This document shows positions 1 through 8,029 of a DNA stretch of 41,259 nt, piece by piece. How positions within the stretch are numbered: the stretch's first letter is position 1; every line of letters begins with the position of its first letter. The DNA lies in the NCBI GenBank assembly GCA_022783865.1, contig JALFYY010000011.1:1-41259 (forward strand). The letters are read 5' to 3'. Source of the DNA: Bacteroidales bacterium. Its GTDB lineage: Bacteria > Bacteroidota > Bacteroidia > Bacteroidales > Paludibacteraceae. Both the position numbers and the translations under genes were made by a program. Below the pieces are notes generated by a model that searched no databases, was not told the origin of the DNA, and was given only the letters and a program-made list of their open reading frames with translations.

Positions 1-57
1 GATGTGAAGTTATTGTGTGAGACACTTCATATCGAAATTCCAAATGAGTATAGATAA
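1..57 (+). CDS. C-terminal end of an unidentified protein (partial)
   Basis: Frame 1 is open from the first base to a TAA at 55-57, giving 18 residues that end in ...IPNEYR. The gene begins outside the window. The tail is compatible with the end of a small helix-turn-helix regulator, but this is too short to identify. A hairpin follows at 75-98, as expected after a gene on the plus strand. Confidence 0.45.
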   Translation, partial: DVKLLCETLHIEIPNEYR

Positions 58-74
58 CTGCAAATAACAGTTTG

Positions 75-98
75 TAGGGGAGTTCTGATACTCCCCTA
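75..98 (+). terminator. terminator-like hairpin
   Basis: A 9-bp perfect stem (TAGGGGAGT / ACTCCCCTA) with a 6-base loop lies 18 bases after the stop at 57. The tract after it is A-rich rather than T-rich, so it is a weak intrinsic terminator candidate. A second hairpin (TGGCTAT / ATAGCCA with an inner CAAC / GTTG) follows at 105-139. Confidence 0.35.
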
Positions 99-183
99 TA
101 AAAATGGCTATTTATCAACTGTTTGTTGTGACATAGCCAAATATATTTTGATTAAAGCGTTTGCTTTTACTCTTAGTTTTTGA

Positions 184-296
184 GAACCTAGGAAATTTTC
201 AATAGCAGTAGGAGTGTAGCATTAGGCTTTCTCATGCTTTTGCGTGAGATTGCTATTAGTGCACCTTTTCACTGCAATAGGTTTCCTAGGACCTTC
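184..296 (+). ncRNA. candidate rod-shaped structured RNA, 6S-like
   Basis: The sequence folds back on itself along its whole length. CCTAGGAAA (187-195) pairs with TTTCCTAGG (282-290), GCAGT (205-209) with ACTGC (271-275), GTG (214-216) with CAC (262-264), TAGCA (217-221) with TGCTA (251-255), and TCTCATGC (230-237) with GCGTGAGA (242-249), closed by a TTTT loop. Asymmetric internal loops lie between the helices. A rod of about 105 nt with open central loops is the shape of 6S RNAs, and short 6S-type RNAs are known in Bacteroidota. A promoter-like TAGTTTTTG at 174-182 favours the plus strand. The identity is inferred from shape only; it could be another structured RNA or a palindromic repeat. 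Confidence 0.35.
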
Positions 297-383
297 AAAG
301 ACTGAGTGGGTGGCATAGCAGCCTCACGCTTTTTATATGTATCAAATTTTGCAGAGGTTGGCAAGAATCAATTACATAAAACT

Positions 384-1109
384 ATGAAGAGATTTCTCTT
401 TATTTCATGCTTTTTGATAGCCGGTCAGTTGGCTATTTGTGCACAAGAACTTATTATTACTGTCGATGCAGAAAAAATTGAAGCGCATATCCTTCAGATT
501 AGTGAGGCAGAAGTACAGTACAAAAAAGCATCCTATCCTGAAGGTCCAACCTTTATTATTGCAACAGACAAAATCGCATCTATTACTTTTGCCAATGGGG
601 AAGTACAAACATTTCATCAACAAAATGCAGTTGAAGAGAAAAAGACACAGCAATATGAATCTTATGAATTAATGACAAAATCCGGGTCATATTATAGTTA
701 TGGAAATGTTACTATGAATAAAGCACAATATGCTGCATTTCTCAAGCAAAATTGTCCTGCCGCCTATCAAGAATTTCAATCGGGAGACAAGTTGGTTCAT
801 GCAGGTATTGGTTTGTTAGTCGGAGGTCTTGCATCAGAGATGATAGGCTTAGGTATATATAGTGCTGCCGTTAATATGGCACTAAGTGGTAATAGTAGTG
901 CAGTTGGAATAGCAACTGCATCCTCTGCTTTTTTCTGGATTGGCGGTTGCTTGGAGATAGCTTGTATTCCTACATGGATAGTGGGTGGTGTTAGACGAAA
1001 AAATTCGGTTAATACCTTTAATATCAGTTGTGCAAAAAGAACAGAAGTCCCTGTATCAATAGGAATGACAATTGGTAGCAATGGTGTCGGATTGGCATTA
1101 AAATTTTAG
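384..1109 (+). CDS. secreted hypothetical protein (Bacteroidota family)
   Basis: A 241-residue protein. The ATG at 384 is chosen over the upstream start at 306 because it gives a clean signal peptide (MKRFLFISCFLIAGQLAICAQ). The N-terminal part has the pattern common in uncharacterised Bacteroidota envelope proteins: a short beta-rich module (residues about 22-75) of the type 'IIT.D...IEA.IL.I...EVQYKK...GPTF.I....I..I.F.NG'. Two glycine/alanine-rich hydrophobic stretches follow (about 140-165 and 175-205), which look like membrane segments or a glycine-zipper-like region, then a short polar tail. It stands alone on the plus strand, convergent with radA, with a strong hairpin 50 bases after its stop. 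Its function is unknown. Confidence 0.75.
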   Translation: MKRFLFISCFLIAGQLAICAQELIITVDAEKIEAHILQISEAEVQYKKASYPEGPTFIIATDKIASITFANGEVQTFHQQNAVEEKKTQQYESYELMTKSGSYYSYGNVTMNKAQYAAFLKQNCPAAYQEFQSGDKLVHAGIGLLVGGLASEMIGLGIYSAAVNMALSGNSSAVGIATASSAFFWIGGCLEIACIPTWIVGGVRRKNSVNTFNISCAKRTEVPVSIGMTIGSNGVGLALKF

Positions 1110-1161
1110 GAAACATTCTTGTTGTTATAGTAATATTAAGCCCAATAGTGCGTAATACCCA

Positions 1162-1198
1162 AGTGCTATTTGATAATACAATATTGTCAAATAGCACT
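1162..1198. terminator. terminator hairpin between convergent genes
   Basis: A 12-bp perfect stem (AGTGCTATTTGA at 1162-1173, TCAAATAGCACT at 1187-1198) encloses a further AATA / TATT helix. It is followed on the plus strand by ATTTCTTTACTT. It sits between the ends of the secreted protein (1109) and radA (1320), and probably ends the plus-strand transcript. Confidence 0.7.
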
Positions 1199-1220
1199 AT
1201 TTCTTTACTTCTTGAAGATG

Positions 1221-1264
1221 GTGCATAACCCTTGTATGAACCCTGTATAACCCCTGCACGAACC
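1221..1264. repeat. 11-bp-period tandem array A
   Basis: Four consecutive 11-base units: GTGCATAACCC, TTGTATGAACC, CTGTATAACCC, CTGCACGAACC. They share a core TGYAYRAACC. The array lies between two convergent genes, after the terminator hairpin, and codes for nothing obvious. It is one of seven arrays in the window with the same period but different units. Confidence 0.75.
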
Positions 1265-1319
1265 CTCACTTGGAAGGTAATTGGTATATAGCAAAAAGGT
1301 AAACGGGAACTACGGTTGA

Positions 1320-2690
1320 TTATTTGCTTTCCTTCTTAATAATCAGTTCTTTGAAAGCCTCTGACACTCGTTTGACAGGGATGACTTCGATTTGCAGATT
1401 ATTCATTTGGTATTGTTGTCCGGCTGGTATGATAATCTTCTTAAAGCCTAATTTCTGCGCCTCCTGAATGCGTTGTTCTATGCGGTTGACAGGACGGATT
1501 TCGCCTGCCAAACCCACTTCACCAGTGAGGCAGACCGACGAATCGATAGCAATATCCATGTTTGACGACAAGATGGCAGCCAATACCGCCAAATCGATGG
1601 CCGGATCGTTCACACGGATACCACCGGCGATATTAAGGAACACGTCTTTTTGCGGGAGTTTGAAGCCGACACGCTTTTCCAATACAGCCAAAAGCATATT
1701 CAGACGACGCAAATCAAAACCGGTACTACTGCGTTGCGGAACACCATAAGCTGCCGACGAAACAAGGGCTTGCACTTCAATCAGGAACGGACGGATGCCC
1801 TCTATGGCTGCAGCAATGGCAATGCCCGAAAGACCGTCGTGGTTCTGCGAGAGGAGCATTTCGCTCGGATTAAGTACTTCGCGCAAACCGTTTTGCCTCA
1901 TTTCGAAAATGCCTAATTCCGACGTACTGCCGAACCGGTTCTTTTGGGCACGCAAAATGCGGTACATATAGTGCTGGTCGCCTTCGAACTGAAGAACGGT
2001 ATCCACAATATGCTCCAGTACTTTCGGTCCTGCAAGCGAGCCTTCTTTGTTGATATGTCCGACAATAAGGAACGGTGTGTTGGTCTCTTTGGCAAACTTT
2101 AGTATCTGCGAAGCACATTCGCGCACTTGTCCGACACTGCCAATCGTTGATTCAAGTCGCTCTGTACCAATTGTTTGGATAGAATCGATTACCACTATCT
2201 CCGGTTGCAGTTCACGCACGTGTTCCAGTATCTTTTCCAAGCTGGTTTCGCTGACAATATAGAGGTTTTCCGGTTCGCCAGACAGGCGTTCTGCCCGCAA
2301 TTTGAGTTGTTTGATACTTTCCTCACCTGAGGCATAAAGCGTTTTGGTTGATTTCATTTGCAAAAGCGCTTGCAAAGCCAAAGTCGATTTTCCGATACCC
2401 GGTTCACCGCCAATGAGCACCAAACTGCCTACTACCAAACCACCACCCAATACACGATTGAGCTCAGTGGAATGCATATCGATACGCATTTCCTCGTTGG
2501 CTACAATCTCGTTGATGCGTTGTGGTTGCTCCGCCCCACGCAAGTTGCTGCCTTTCTGCGTCAGACTGCTTGTTTTGGTAACGGTCTCTTCCACATAACT
2601 GCCCCATTCGCCGCATTGCGGACATTTGCCGATAGGTTTCGGAGCTGTGGCACCACAAGTTTGGCATACGTATATCGTCTGTGCTTTCAT
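1320..2690 (-). CDS. radA: DNA repair protein RadA/Sms
   Basis: RadA is a RecA-like, DnaB-type ATPase that helps branch migration and processing of recombination intermediates. The 456-residue length is typical of the family. A zinc finger of four cysteines opens the protein (C9, C12, C23, C26). The Walker A motif GGEPGIGKST is at 94-103, a Walker B strand IVVIDS is near 165-170, and the RadA-specific KNRFG motif is at 250-254. The C-terminal third is the Lon-like domain (LNIAGGIRV...DLAVLAAILSS). It begins 15 bp after the rnz stop and is probably the last gene of a dnaN, exonuclease, rnz, radA run. The start ATG at 2690 fits the conserved N-terminal zinc finger. Confidence 0.97.
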   Translation of the reverse strand: MKAQTIYVCQTCGATAPKPIGKCPQCGEWGSYVEETVTKTSSLTQKGSNLRGAEQPQRINEIVANEEMRIDMHSTELNRVLGGGLVVGSLVLIGGEPGIGKSTLALQALLQMKSTKTLYASGEESIKQLKLRAERLSGEPENLYIVSETSLEKILEHVRELQPEIVVIDSIQTIGTERLESTIGSVGQVRECASQILKFAKETNTPFLIVGHINKEGSLAGPKVLEHIVDTVLQFEGDQHYMYRILRAQKNRFGSTSELGIFEMRQNGLREVLNPSEMLLSQNHDGLSGIAIAAAIEGIRPFLIEVQALVSSAAYGVPQRSSTGFDLRRLNMLLAVLEKRVGFKLPQKDVFLNIAGGIRVNDPAIDLAVLAAILSSNMDIAIDSSVCLTGEVGLAGEIRPVNRIEQRIQEAQKLGFKKIIIPAGQQYQMNNLQIEVIPVKRVSEAFKELIIKKESK

Positions 2691-2705
2691 CGGACAGGTG
2701 TTTTT

Positions 2706-3617
2706 TTATAACTTATATTGTTGGCGTTCTTCGGCTAATAAGGTGTTAGGAAATACTTCTCGTGCTTCAGCGAGGAATTGCAGATGGTCGTCTATCCGTG
2801 CAGAAAAGTGCCCGATAATCAGTTGATTCACATTAGCCAACTTGGCAATAGTAGCCGCTTGCCGTGCCGTGGAATGTTGCGTTTCTTTGGCACGGGCGGC
2901 ATGTTCATCAGTATAGGTGGATTCATGATAAAGGCAATCCACACCTTGAATCAGCGGCACAATCTTTTCCAAATAAGCCGTATCGGAGCAATAAGCAAAG
3001 CGGAAGGGAGGATTGGGTGCCGTTGTAAGACGCTCGTTCTCAATTAGTTTGCCATCCGAATTCAGATAATCCTCACCGGCTTTCAAGGCAGGGATAGCAG
3101 CCAACGGAATATTGTAAAAATCCATTTGCTCTTTGATGATATGACGCTCTTTGGGCTTCTCTTCGAAAAGAAAACCGCACGAAGGCACGCGATGTTTAAG
3201 CGGAATGGTTTTCACGGTCAGTGTGCGGTCTTCGTAAATCACAACATGCTTGTTCGGACGGATAACATCGAAGATAACTTTGTATTCCATACCTTGGCAG
3301 AAATAGTCCAAAAGAGGCTGCATCAAGCGCTGCAAATCGGCTTGTGCATGAATATACAAATCGCGCGTTCTGCCCAGCATTCCGAGTGTGGATATCAGTC
3401 CGAGCAATCCGAAACAATGGTCACCATGCAGATGGGAGATGAAAATATGGTCCAACCGGTTGATACGTTGCGACATACGGCGCAATGTGATTTGTATGCC
3501 TTCGCCACAATCGATTAGAAACTGCTTACCCGACATCTCCAGCAATTGCCCGCTTGGAGAATTTTGTATCGTCGGCATGGCAGAACCACAACCTAATATA
3601 GTCAGCGTATTATTCAT
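2706..3617 (-). CDS. rnz: ribonuclease Z
   Basis: A metallo-beta-lactamase-fold endonuclease that trims tRNA precursors at the 3' end. The 303-residue length matches the short RNase Z form. The zinc-binding motif HLHGDH is at 62-67, preceded by a conserved GCGSAMPT strand and LIDCGEG. Further ligand regions are the H in KHRVPSCGF, the D in YCSDTAY and the H in IIGHFSARI. The insertion between the halves corresponds to the tRNA-binding arm region. It lies 15 bp upstream of radA and 18 bp downstream of the exonuclease gene, consistent with one transcript. Neither tRNA of this window encodes its CCA tail, so 3' trimming followed by CCA addition would be needed. Confidence 0.96.
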   Translation of the reverse strand: MNNTLTILGCGSAMPTIQNSPSGQLLEMSGKQFLIDCGEGIQITLRRMSQRINRLDHIFISHLHGDHCFGLLGLISTLGMLGRTRDLYIHAQADLQRLMQPLLDYFCQGMEYKVIFDVIRPNKHVVIYEDRTLTVKTIPLKHRVPSCGFLFEEKPKERHIIKEQMDFYNIPLAAIPALKAGEDYLNSDGKLIENERLTTAPNPPFRFAYCSDTAYLEKIVPLIQGVDCLYHESTYTDEHAARAKETQHSTARQAATIAKLANVNQLIIGHFSARIDDHLQFLAEAREVFPNTLLAEERQQYKL

Positions 3618-3635
3618 CCGGGAATTTATCGCTTG

Positions 3636-4406
3636 TTAGTGCTTCTTTTTGGTTTCGATATATATCCGTGTAAGAACTTTCTTGGTGTACTCCGGAAAAG
3701 CGCCTTGCATCATCCAACTATAATAACCGGGGTCTTTGAGCAATACATCTTTGACGGCTTCACCACGATATTTGCCAAAGCTGAAGATTTCTCTGCCTTG
3801 TGCATCGTAGATGATTCTTCCGGCAAAATCCACAGCATTGTTCTTCGTCGTATAAGCAGCCAGATCTTCTACTGTATCAGGCAGATTTTCATAGCGTTCC
3901 AATTGAGCGAACAACACTTCTGCCGTTGCTTTGGTATCTGCATCGGCGGAATGGGCAGCTGTGAGATCTTTGTCACAATAGAATCGATATGCAGCCGTAA
4001 GGTTGCGAGGCTCGTTCTTCTGGAAAATAACGAAAGCATCGATACAATTGCGCTTTTTAAGGTCGAAATCCACATCGGCACGCAATAACTCTTCTGCCAT
4101 CATCGGGATGTCAAAATGATTGCTGTTGTAGCCTGCCATATCACATCCTTCCCAAGCTTTTACTATCTCGGGAGCCACTTGTTTGAAGGTCGGGCAATCG
4201 CGTACATCATCGTCTGTTATACCGTGTATTTGGGTAGATTCGGCAGAGATATGCTGTTCCGGATTGATACGATAAGTCTTGCTCTCCGATGAGCCGTTGG
4301 GATAGAACTTGTAGTACGACAATTCTATGATACGGTCTTTGGCAAGATCCAATCCTGTGGTCTCCAAATCGAAGAAAACCAATGGTCGAGTGAGTTTGAG
4401 TTTCAT
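3636..4406 (-). CDS. DEDDh 3'-5' exonuclease (DNA polymerase III epsilon-like)
   Basis: A 256-residue exonuclease of the DnaQ fold. Catalytic residues are visible: D13 and E15 in FFDLETTGLD, D99 in NSNHFDIPMM, and H152 with D157 in AAHSADADTKA, the DEDDh arrangement. After the nuclease domain (to about 175) comes a small C-terminal module, SFGKYRGEAVKDVL...GYYSWMMQG (about 208-236), of the kind found in ExoX-like proteins. The ATG at 4406 is preferred to the longer frame starting at 4511, because the DxE strand normally lies within the first 15 residues. It probably acts as a proofreading or repair exonuclease. Being next to dnaN (149 bp gap) makes replication-linked use likely but does not prove it is the polymerase III epsilon subunit. 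Confidence 0.9.
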   Translation of the reverse strand: MKLKLTRPLVFFDLETTGLDLAKDRIIELSYYKFYPNGSSESKTYRINPEQHISAESTQIHGITDDDVRDCPTFKQVAPEIVKAWEGCDMAGYNSNHFDIPMMAEELLRADVDFDLKKRNCIDAFVIFQKNEPRNLTAAYRFYCDKDLTAAHSADADTKATAEVLFAQLERYENLPDTVEDLAAYTTKNNAVDFAGRIIYDAQGREIFSFGKYRGEAVKDVLLKDPGYYSWMMQGAFPEYTKKVLTRIYIETKKKH

Positions 4407-4555
4407 AATACAGGTTGTTGCAATGGGTCGCTTTATATACCAAAGAACGGCAATTATCGCCATTTGCCGTCTTATCGGCAAGCGTAATTTCCGTTGATTG
4501 GTTTGGGTCACGTGCTATGCCGCTACGTGAAGGACATTTGCTTGATTACTATGCC

Positions 4556-5677
4556 TTAGTCGTTAAGGAGCATTGGCATGAGCAACATCACAATATCTTC
4601 GCTTTCGTCGCTCTCATAGGGGAGAAGCAAACCGGCTTTGCTGGCATCTGCCAACTTGATAACAACATTGGTTGACTGGAGCACACCCAAGATTTCCACA
4701 AGGAACGGTGCTTTGAAACCGATGTTCATCGGATTGCCGCTATAACTGCATTCGATAGTTTCTTCAGCCGAAGTGGAGAAATCAATATCTTGTGCCGAAA
4801 TGTTGATTTTGTTCTCCGTCAACGACAACTTGATCAGACCTGTACCCGGATTGGCAAATACGGAAACACGCTTGGCAGCGTTGAGTATCGTTTGGCGGTC
4901 AACAATGATTTCGTTCTCGTTGTTTTGCGGAATAACGGCATTGTAGTTCGGGAAACGGCCTTCGATCTGACGGCAGAAAATAACGGTTTGACCGAATACG
5001 AAACGGATATTCTTGTCATCGAAAGAGATAACGGTGTCTGTTGCCTCCTTGCCCAAGATGCTACGCAGGAGGTTGGCGGGCTTCTTCGGCAAAATGAAAC
5101 TGGTGGCTTCTTCTACATGCACATTGTTGTTAGTATAGCGAACCAAACGATGTGCATCGGTGGCAACCAGAATCAGTTTATCTGTGCTCAAATCGAAGTA
5201 AATACCGTTCATCACAGGGCGCAACTCATCGTCAGCCGTACAGAAAGCCGTTTTGTTGATAGCATTGAGCAGAGCATCGCTCGGCATGGTGAACGAATGG
5301 CTGATTTCTTTGTCTTGTATAATCTCGGGATATTCGTTACCATTGGTACCGATGAAACTATATGTACCGTTGGAACTCTGGATTTCAAGACTGAAATTAT
5401 GGTCGTTGATATCGAAAGTCAGTGGTTGTTCGGGGAACTCTTTGAGTGTGTCTAACAGCAGCTTGGCTGCGAATGCTACCTTGCCTTGACCTTGACCTTC
5501 CACTTCGAGGGTGGTTCTGATGGTTGTCTCTTCGTCTGACGCAGTAAGAGTGAGGGTGTTACCATCGAGGTCGAACAATACGGAATCCAAAATCTGTAAT
5601 GTGTTTTTCGATGCGATGACACGGTTCAAAACCTGCATCTGAGAGAGCAATTTGGTACTTGATACTTGAAATTTCAT
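4556..5677 (-). CDS. dnaN: DNA polymerase III sliding clamp beta subunit
   Basis: A 373-residue ring-forming processivity factor, at the family's usual length and collinear throughout: the N-terminal MKFQVSSTKLLSQMQVLNRVI, the middle-domain FCTADDELRPVMNGIYFD, and the C-terminal LLMPMLLND peptide-binding tail. The usual three-domain clamp fold is expected. It has its own strong promoter (TATATTTG at 5731-5738 on the minus strand). As in many Bacteroidota it is not beside dnaA here; downstream genes on the same strand are an exonuclease, rnz and radA, a small genome-maintenance group. Confidence 0.98.
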   Translation of the reverse strand: MKFQVSSTKLLSQMQVLNRVIASKNTLQILDSVLFDLDGNTLTLTASDEETTIRTTLEVEGQGQGKVAFAAKLLLDTLKEFPEQPLTFDINDHNFSLEIQSSNGTYSFIGTNGNEYPEIIQDKEISHSFTMPSDALLNAINKTAFCTADDELRPVMNGIYFDLSTDKLILVATDAHRLVRYTNNNVHVEEATSFILPKKPANLLRSILGKEATDTVISFDDKNIRFVFGQTVIFCRQIEGRFPNYNAVIPQNNENEIIVDRQTILNAAKRVSVFANPGTGLIKLSLTENKINISAQDIDFSTSAEETIECSYSGNPMNIGFKAPFLVEILGVLQSTNVVIKLADASKAGLLLPYESDESEDIVMLLMPMLLND

Positions 5678-5730
5678 ATCTGTAAAGTTTTATTATTTTT
5701 CTATTGCAAATTCTGTGCTATATTAGATTG

Positions 5731-5762
5731 CAAATATACAAAATATTCTTTGATAATACAAA
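5731..5762 (-). promoter_or_regulatory. sigma-ABfr promoter of dnaN
   Basis: On the minus strand, TTTG (5759-5762) is followed after 20 bp by TATATTTG (5731-5738), an exact match to the Bacteroidota -33/-7 consensus. The predicted start of transcription is about 45 bases before the dnaN ATG. Confidence 0.8.
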
Positions 5763-5900
5763 CATTCGCAAGAAAAACTTCATTTTATGCCCTCAACGGG
5801 ACAAATTCTGCGCTTTTGCAAACCCGAAAGATATTGCAAGCCCCAACCGATAGCCTGTGAAACATGCAGCATGCCGGCAGCAAGGCACCGGCTTGTATCT

Positions 5901-5966
5901 ACGGCAAAAACACGGCAAAAACACGGCAACAACACGGCAACAACACGGCAACGGAACGGCAACGAC
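5901..5966. repeat. 11-bp-period tandem array B
   Basis: Six back-to-back 11-base units: ACGGCAAAAAC twice, ACGGCAACAAC twice, ACGGCAACGGA, ACGGCAACGAC. Neighbouring units are the most alike, as expected from local duplication. The array lies in the 380-base gap between the dnaN promoter and the end of the SulP gene. I see no gene in this gap; the short open frames across the array simply translate the repeat. Confidence 0.85.
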
Positions 5967-6057
5967 ATGAGACAAGTATATGACATCGTAAAGACCATCA
6001 GCTATCTCTGTGTACCGAAAAAGCCGGCACCACTGTTACTCGTAAAAGAAACGGAGG

Positions 6058-7764
6058 CTATTGGATAATCTCTTGGGCTCTTTTCAATGCCGCATGGATA
6101 TTCGGACAGATATTGTCCGCCCCTAACATCTGGTCGAACTTGGCTTTGAGAAGCGTTGCCTGCACTTCCGGTTTGACGCCCGAGAGCACTACTTCGATAT
6201 TCTCACGGTGCGAGCGTTCGCAAAGTGTTGTCAGATTGTGAAGTCCTGTCGAATCAATAAAAGGCACTTTACGCATACGGATTACACGCACTTTCGGATG
6301 TTCTCTGACAGCTTGCATGATATCGTCAAAACGGTTGGCAATACCGAAGAAATACGGACCGTCAATTTCATATACTTCCACTCCTTCGGGAATCGTCAGT
6401 TTCTCTTCATGGAGCGCAATATCCGATTCGTTGTTCGGGTCGATTTCGTTATGGAACACCTTGATGGTGGTCGATTCGTTGGTACGTTTCACGAATAGCA
6501 CGATAGCCAGCAACAAACCGATTTCGATGGCAACCGTAAGGTCGAAAATCACAGTCAGTACAAACGTTACGAGCATTACTGCCAAGTCCGGTTTGGGGTT
6601 CTTGAACAGTCCTACAATCGTGCGCCAACCGCTCATATTATACGCCACCACTATCAACACGCCTGCCAAACACGACATGGGTATATACCCCACCAATTTG
6701 CCCAAGAAAAGCAACACCAAGAGCAATACTACAGCATGCACAATGCCCGCAACCGGTGTACGGCCGCCGTTGTTGATGTTGGTCATTGTTCGGGCTATAG
6801 CTCCTGTTGCAGGAATACCGCCGAAGAAAGGAACCACCATATTGGCAATACCTTGACCAATCAACTCTGTATTGGAATTATGCCGGTCGCCTATCACACC
6901 ATCTGCCACCATAGCAGAAAGCAGCGATTCGATAGCACCTAATATCGCTATCGTAAAAGCCGCAGGAAACAAACCTGATATTGTACTGAAGAAAGTTTCT
7001 CCTTCGGCAATTTTCAACTCGGGCAAACGGGGAACAGGAATACCGGTAGGCAGTTCATAGAGGTCACCGATAGTCTGGATACTGTTGACTCCTCCAAACT
7101 GTTTCAATGCCCATGCCACAGCCGTTACTATCACTATCGCGACTAACGAACTGGGTATTTTCTTCGACACTTTCGGTGTCAGAATGATAATCAGCAAACT
7201 CAGTACACCCATGCTCAGTGCCCACCAATTGATGTGCGTAGCGTTTTGCGCATAGCATATCCATTTATCGATAAAGTTTGCCGGAACAGAGCGGATACCC
7301 AAACCGAACAAATCGTTCATCTGTGTAGAAAAGATAGTCAGGGCTATACCTGCCGTGAAACCGACTATCACAGGATAAGGTACAAACTTGATAACATTTC
7401 CCAACTTGAAAATACCCATTACAATCAGTATCACGCCCGCCATCAGAGTCGCAATGGCAAGTCCCGAAAGACCGTATTGCTGGATAATGCCGTAGATGAT
7501 AACAATAAATGCACCCGTCGGACCACCTATCTGCACTTTCGAACCACCCAATAGTGAGATGAGAAAACCGGCAATAATGGCAGTTACCAAACCTTCGGTC
7601 GGACCAACGCCCGATGCGATACCGAAAGCAATAGCCAAGGGGATAGCCACAATGCCGACGATGATACCTGCCATCAGGTCTTTGGCTAAAGTTTGTTTGT
7701 TGTACTTGCGGAGCGAAGAGATGATTTTAGGTGCAAACACCTCTTTGAGCGAGAATTTCTTCAT
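6058..7764 (-). CDS. SulP-family inorganic anion permease with STAS domain
   Basis: A 568-residue inner-membrane transporter of the SLC26/SulP family, which move sulfate, bicarbonate or other anions. About 11-14 hydrophobic segments span residues 20-420, including the signature region near 40-110 (PLAIAFGIASGVGP...GGSKVQIGGPTGAF). A cytoplasmic STAS domain follows (about 450-565; ...RMRKVPFIDSTGLHNL...), with the DST site seen in regulatory STAS domains. The substrate cannot be set from sequence; many Bacteroidota SulP proteins without sulfate-assimilation neighbours are bicarbonate candidates. It is monocistronic, with a leader of about 140 bases that holds an 11-bp array. Confidence 0.93.
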   Translation of the reverse strand: MKKFSLKEVFAPKIISSLRKYNKQTLAKDLMAGIIVGIVAIPLAIAFGIASGVGPTEGLVTAIIAGFLISLLGGSKVQIGGPTGAFIVIIYGIIQQYGLSGLAIATLMAGVILIVMGIFKLGNVIKFVPYPVIVGFTAGIALTIFSTQMNDLFGLGIRSVPANFIDKWICYAQNATHINWWALSMGVLSLLIIILTPKVSKKIPSSLVAIVIVTAVAWALKQFGGVNSIQTIGDLYELPTGIPVPRLPELKIAEGETFFSTISGLFPAAFTIAILGAIESLLSAMVADGVIGDRHNSNTELIGQGIANMVVPFFGGIPATGAIARTMTNINNGGRTPVAGIVHAVVLLLVLLFLGKLVGYIPMSCLAGVLIVVAYNMSGWRTIVGLFKNPKPDLAVMLVTFVLTVIFDLTVAIEIGLLLAIVLFVKRTNESTTIKVFHNEIDPNNESDIALHEEKLTIPEGVEVYEIDGPYFFGIANRFDDIMQAVREHPKVRVIRMRKVPFIDSTGLHNLTTLCERSHRENIEVVLSGVKPEVQATLLKAKFDQMLGADNICPNIHAALKRAQEIIQ

Positions 7765-7791
7765 TCTAACGATACAATTTTGGGAGCACTG

Positions 7792-7835
7792 CTGTCACAT
7801 TATTGTTACATTGTTGTCAAAATGTTGTCAAAATA
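7792..7835. repeat. 11-bp-period tandem array C in the sulP leader
   Basis: Four 11-base units: CTGTCACATTA, TTGTTACATTG, TTGTCAAAATG, TTGTCAAAATA. On the transcript (minus strand) the array is bracketed by GGAGCA and TGCTCC, so the repeats would sit in the loop of a hairpin about 30 bases before the sulP start codon. Confidence 0.75.
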
Positions 7836-7909
7836 TGCTCCGAATAATAAAACATACGGTTGATTCTGTGTGTTTTACATGATATGAAGTCTTCTCAATT
7901 AAGCGGCTG

Positions 7910-7940
7910 CAAAGATACAAAATCTCCCGCATATACCAAA
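7910..7940 (-). promoter_or_regulatory. sigma-ABfr promoter of the SulP permease gene
   Basis: On the minus strand, TTTG (7937-7940) and TATCTTTG (7910-7917) are separated by 19 bp. This gives a 5' leader of about 140 bases that contains array C. Confidence 0.75.
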
Positions 7941-8029
7941 GAGGCGAGGAAAGTAGATATTTCGCTCGCTCTTTGGGTTTATCACTGAAATTGCGCTATG
8001 CGCATTTCTGTATGGCTTGTGTGTAACTA

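Noticed and set aside
4508..4531. Hairpin TCACGT / ACGTGA after dnaN as a terminator
   Set aside because: The stem is only 6 bp with a large loop and no T-tract on the minus strand; not enough to call.
5787..6068. Plus-strand open frame over array B
   Set aside because: Its repetitive Lys/Thr/Arg/Gln/Asn stretch comes from the array; no conserved feature is present.
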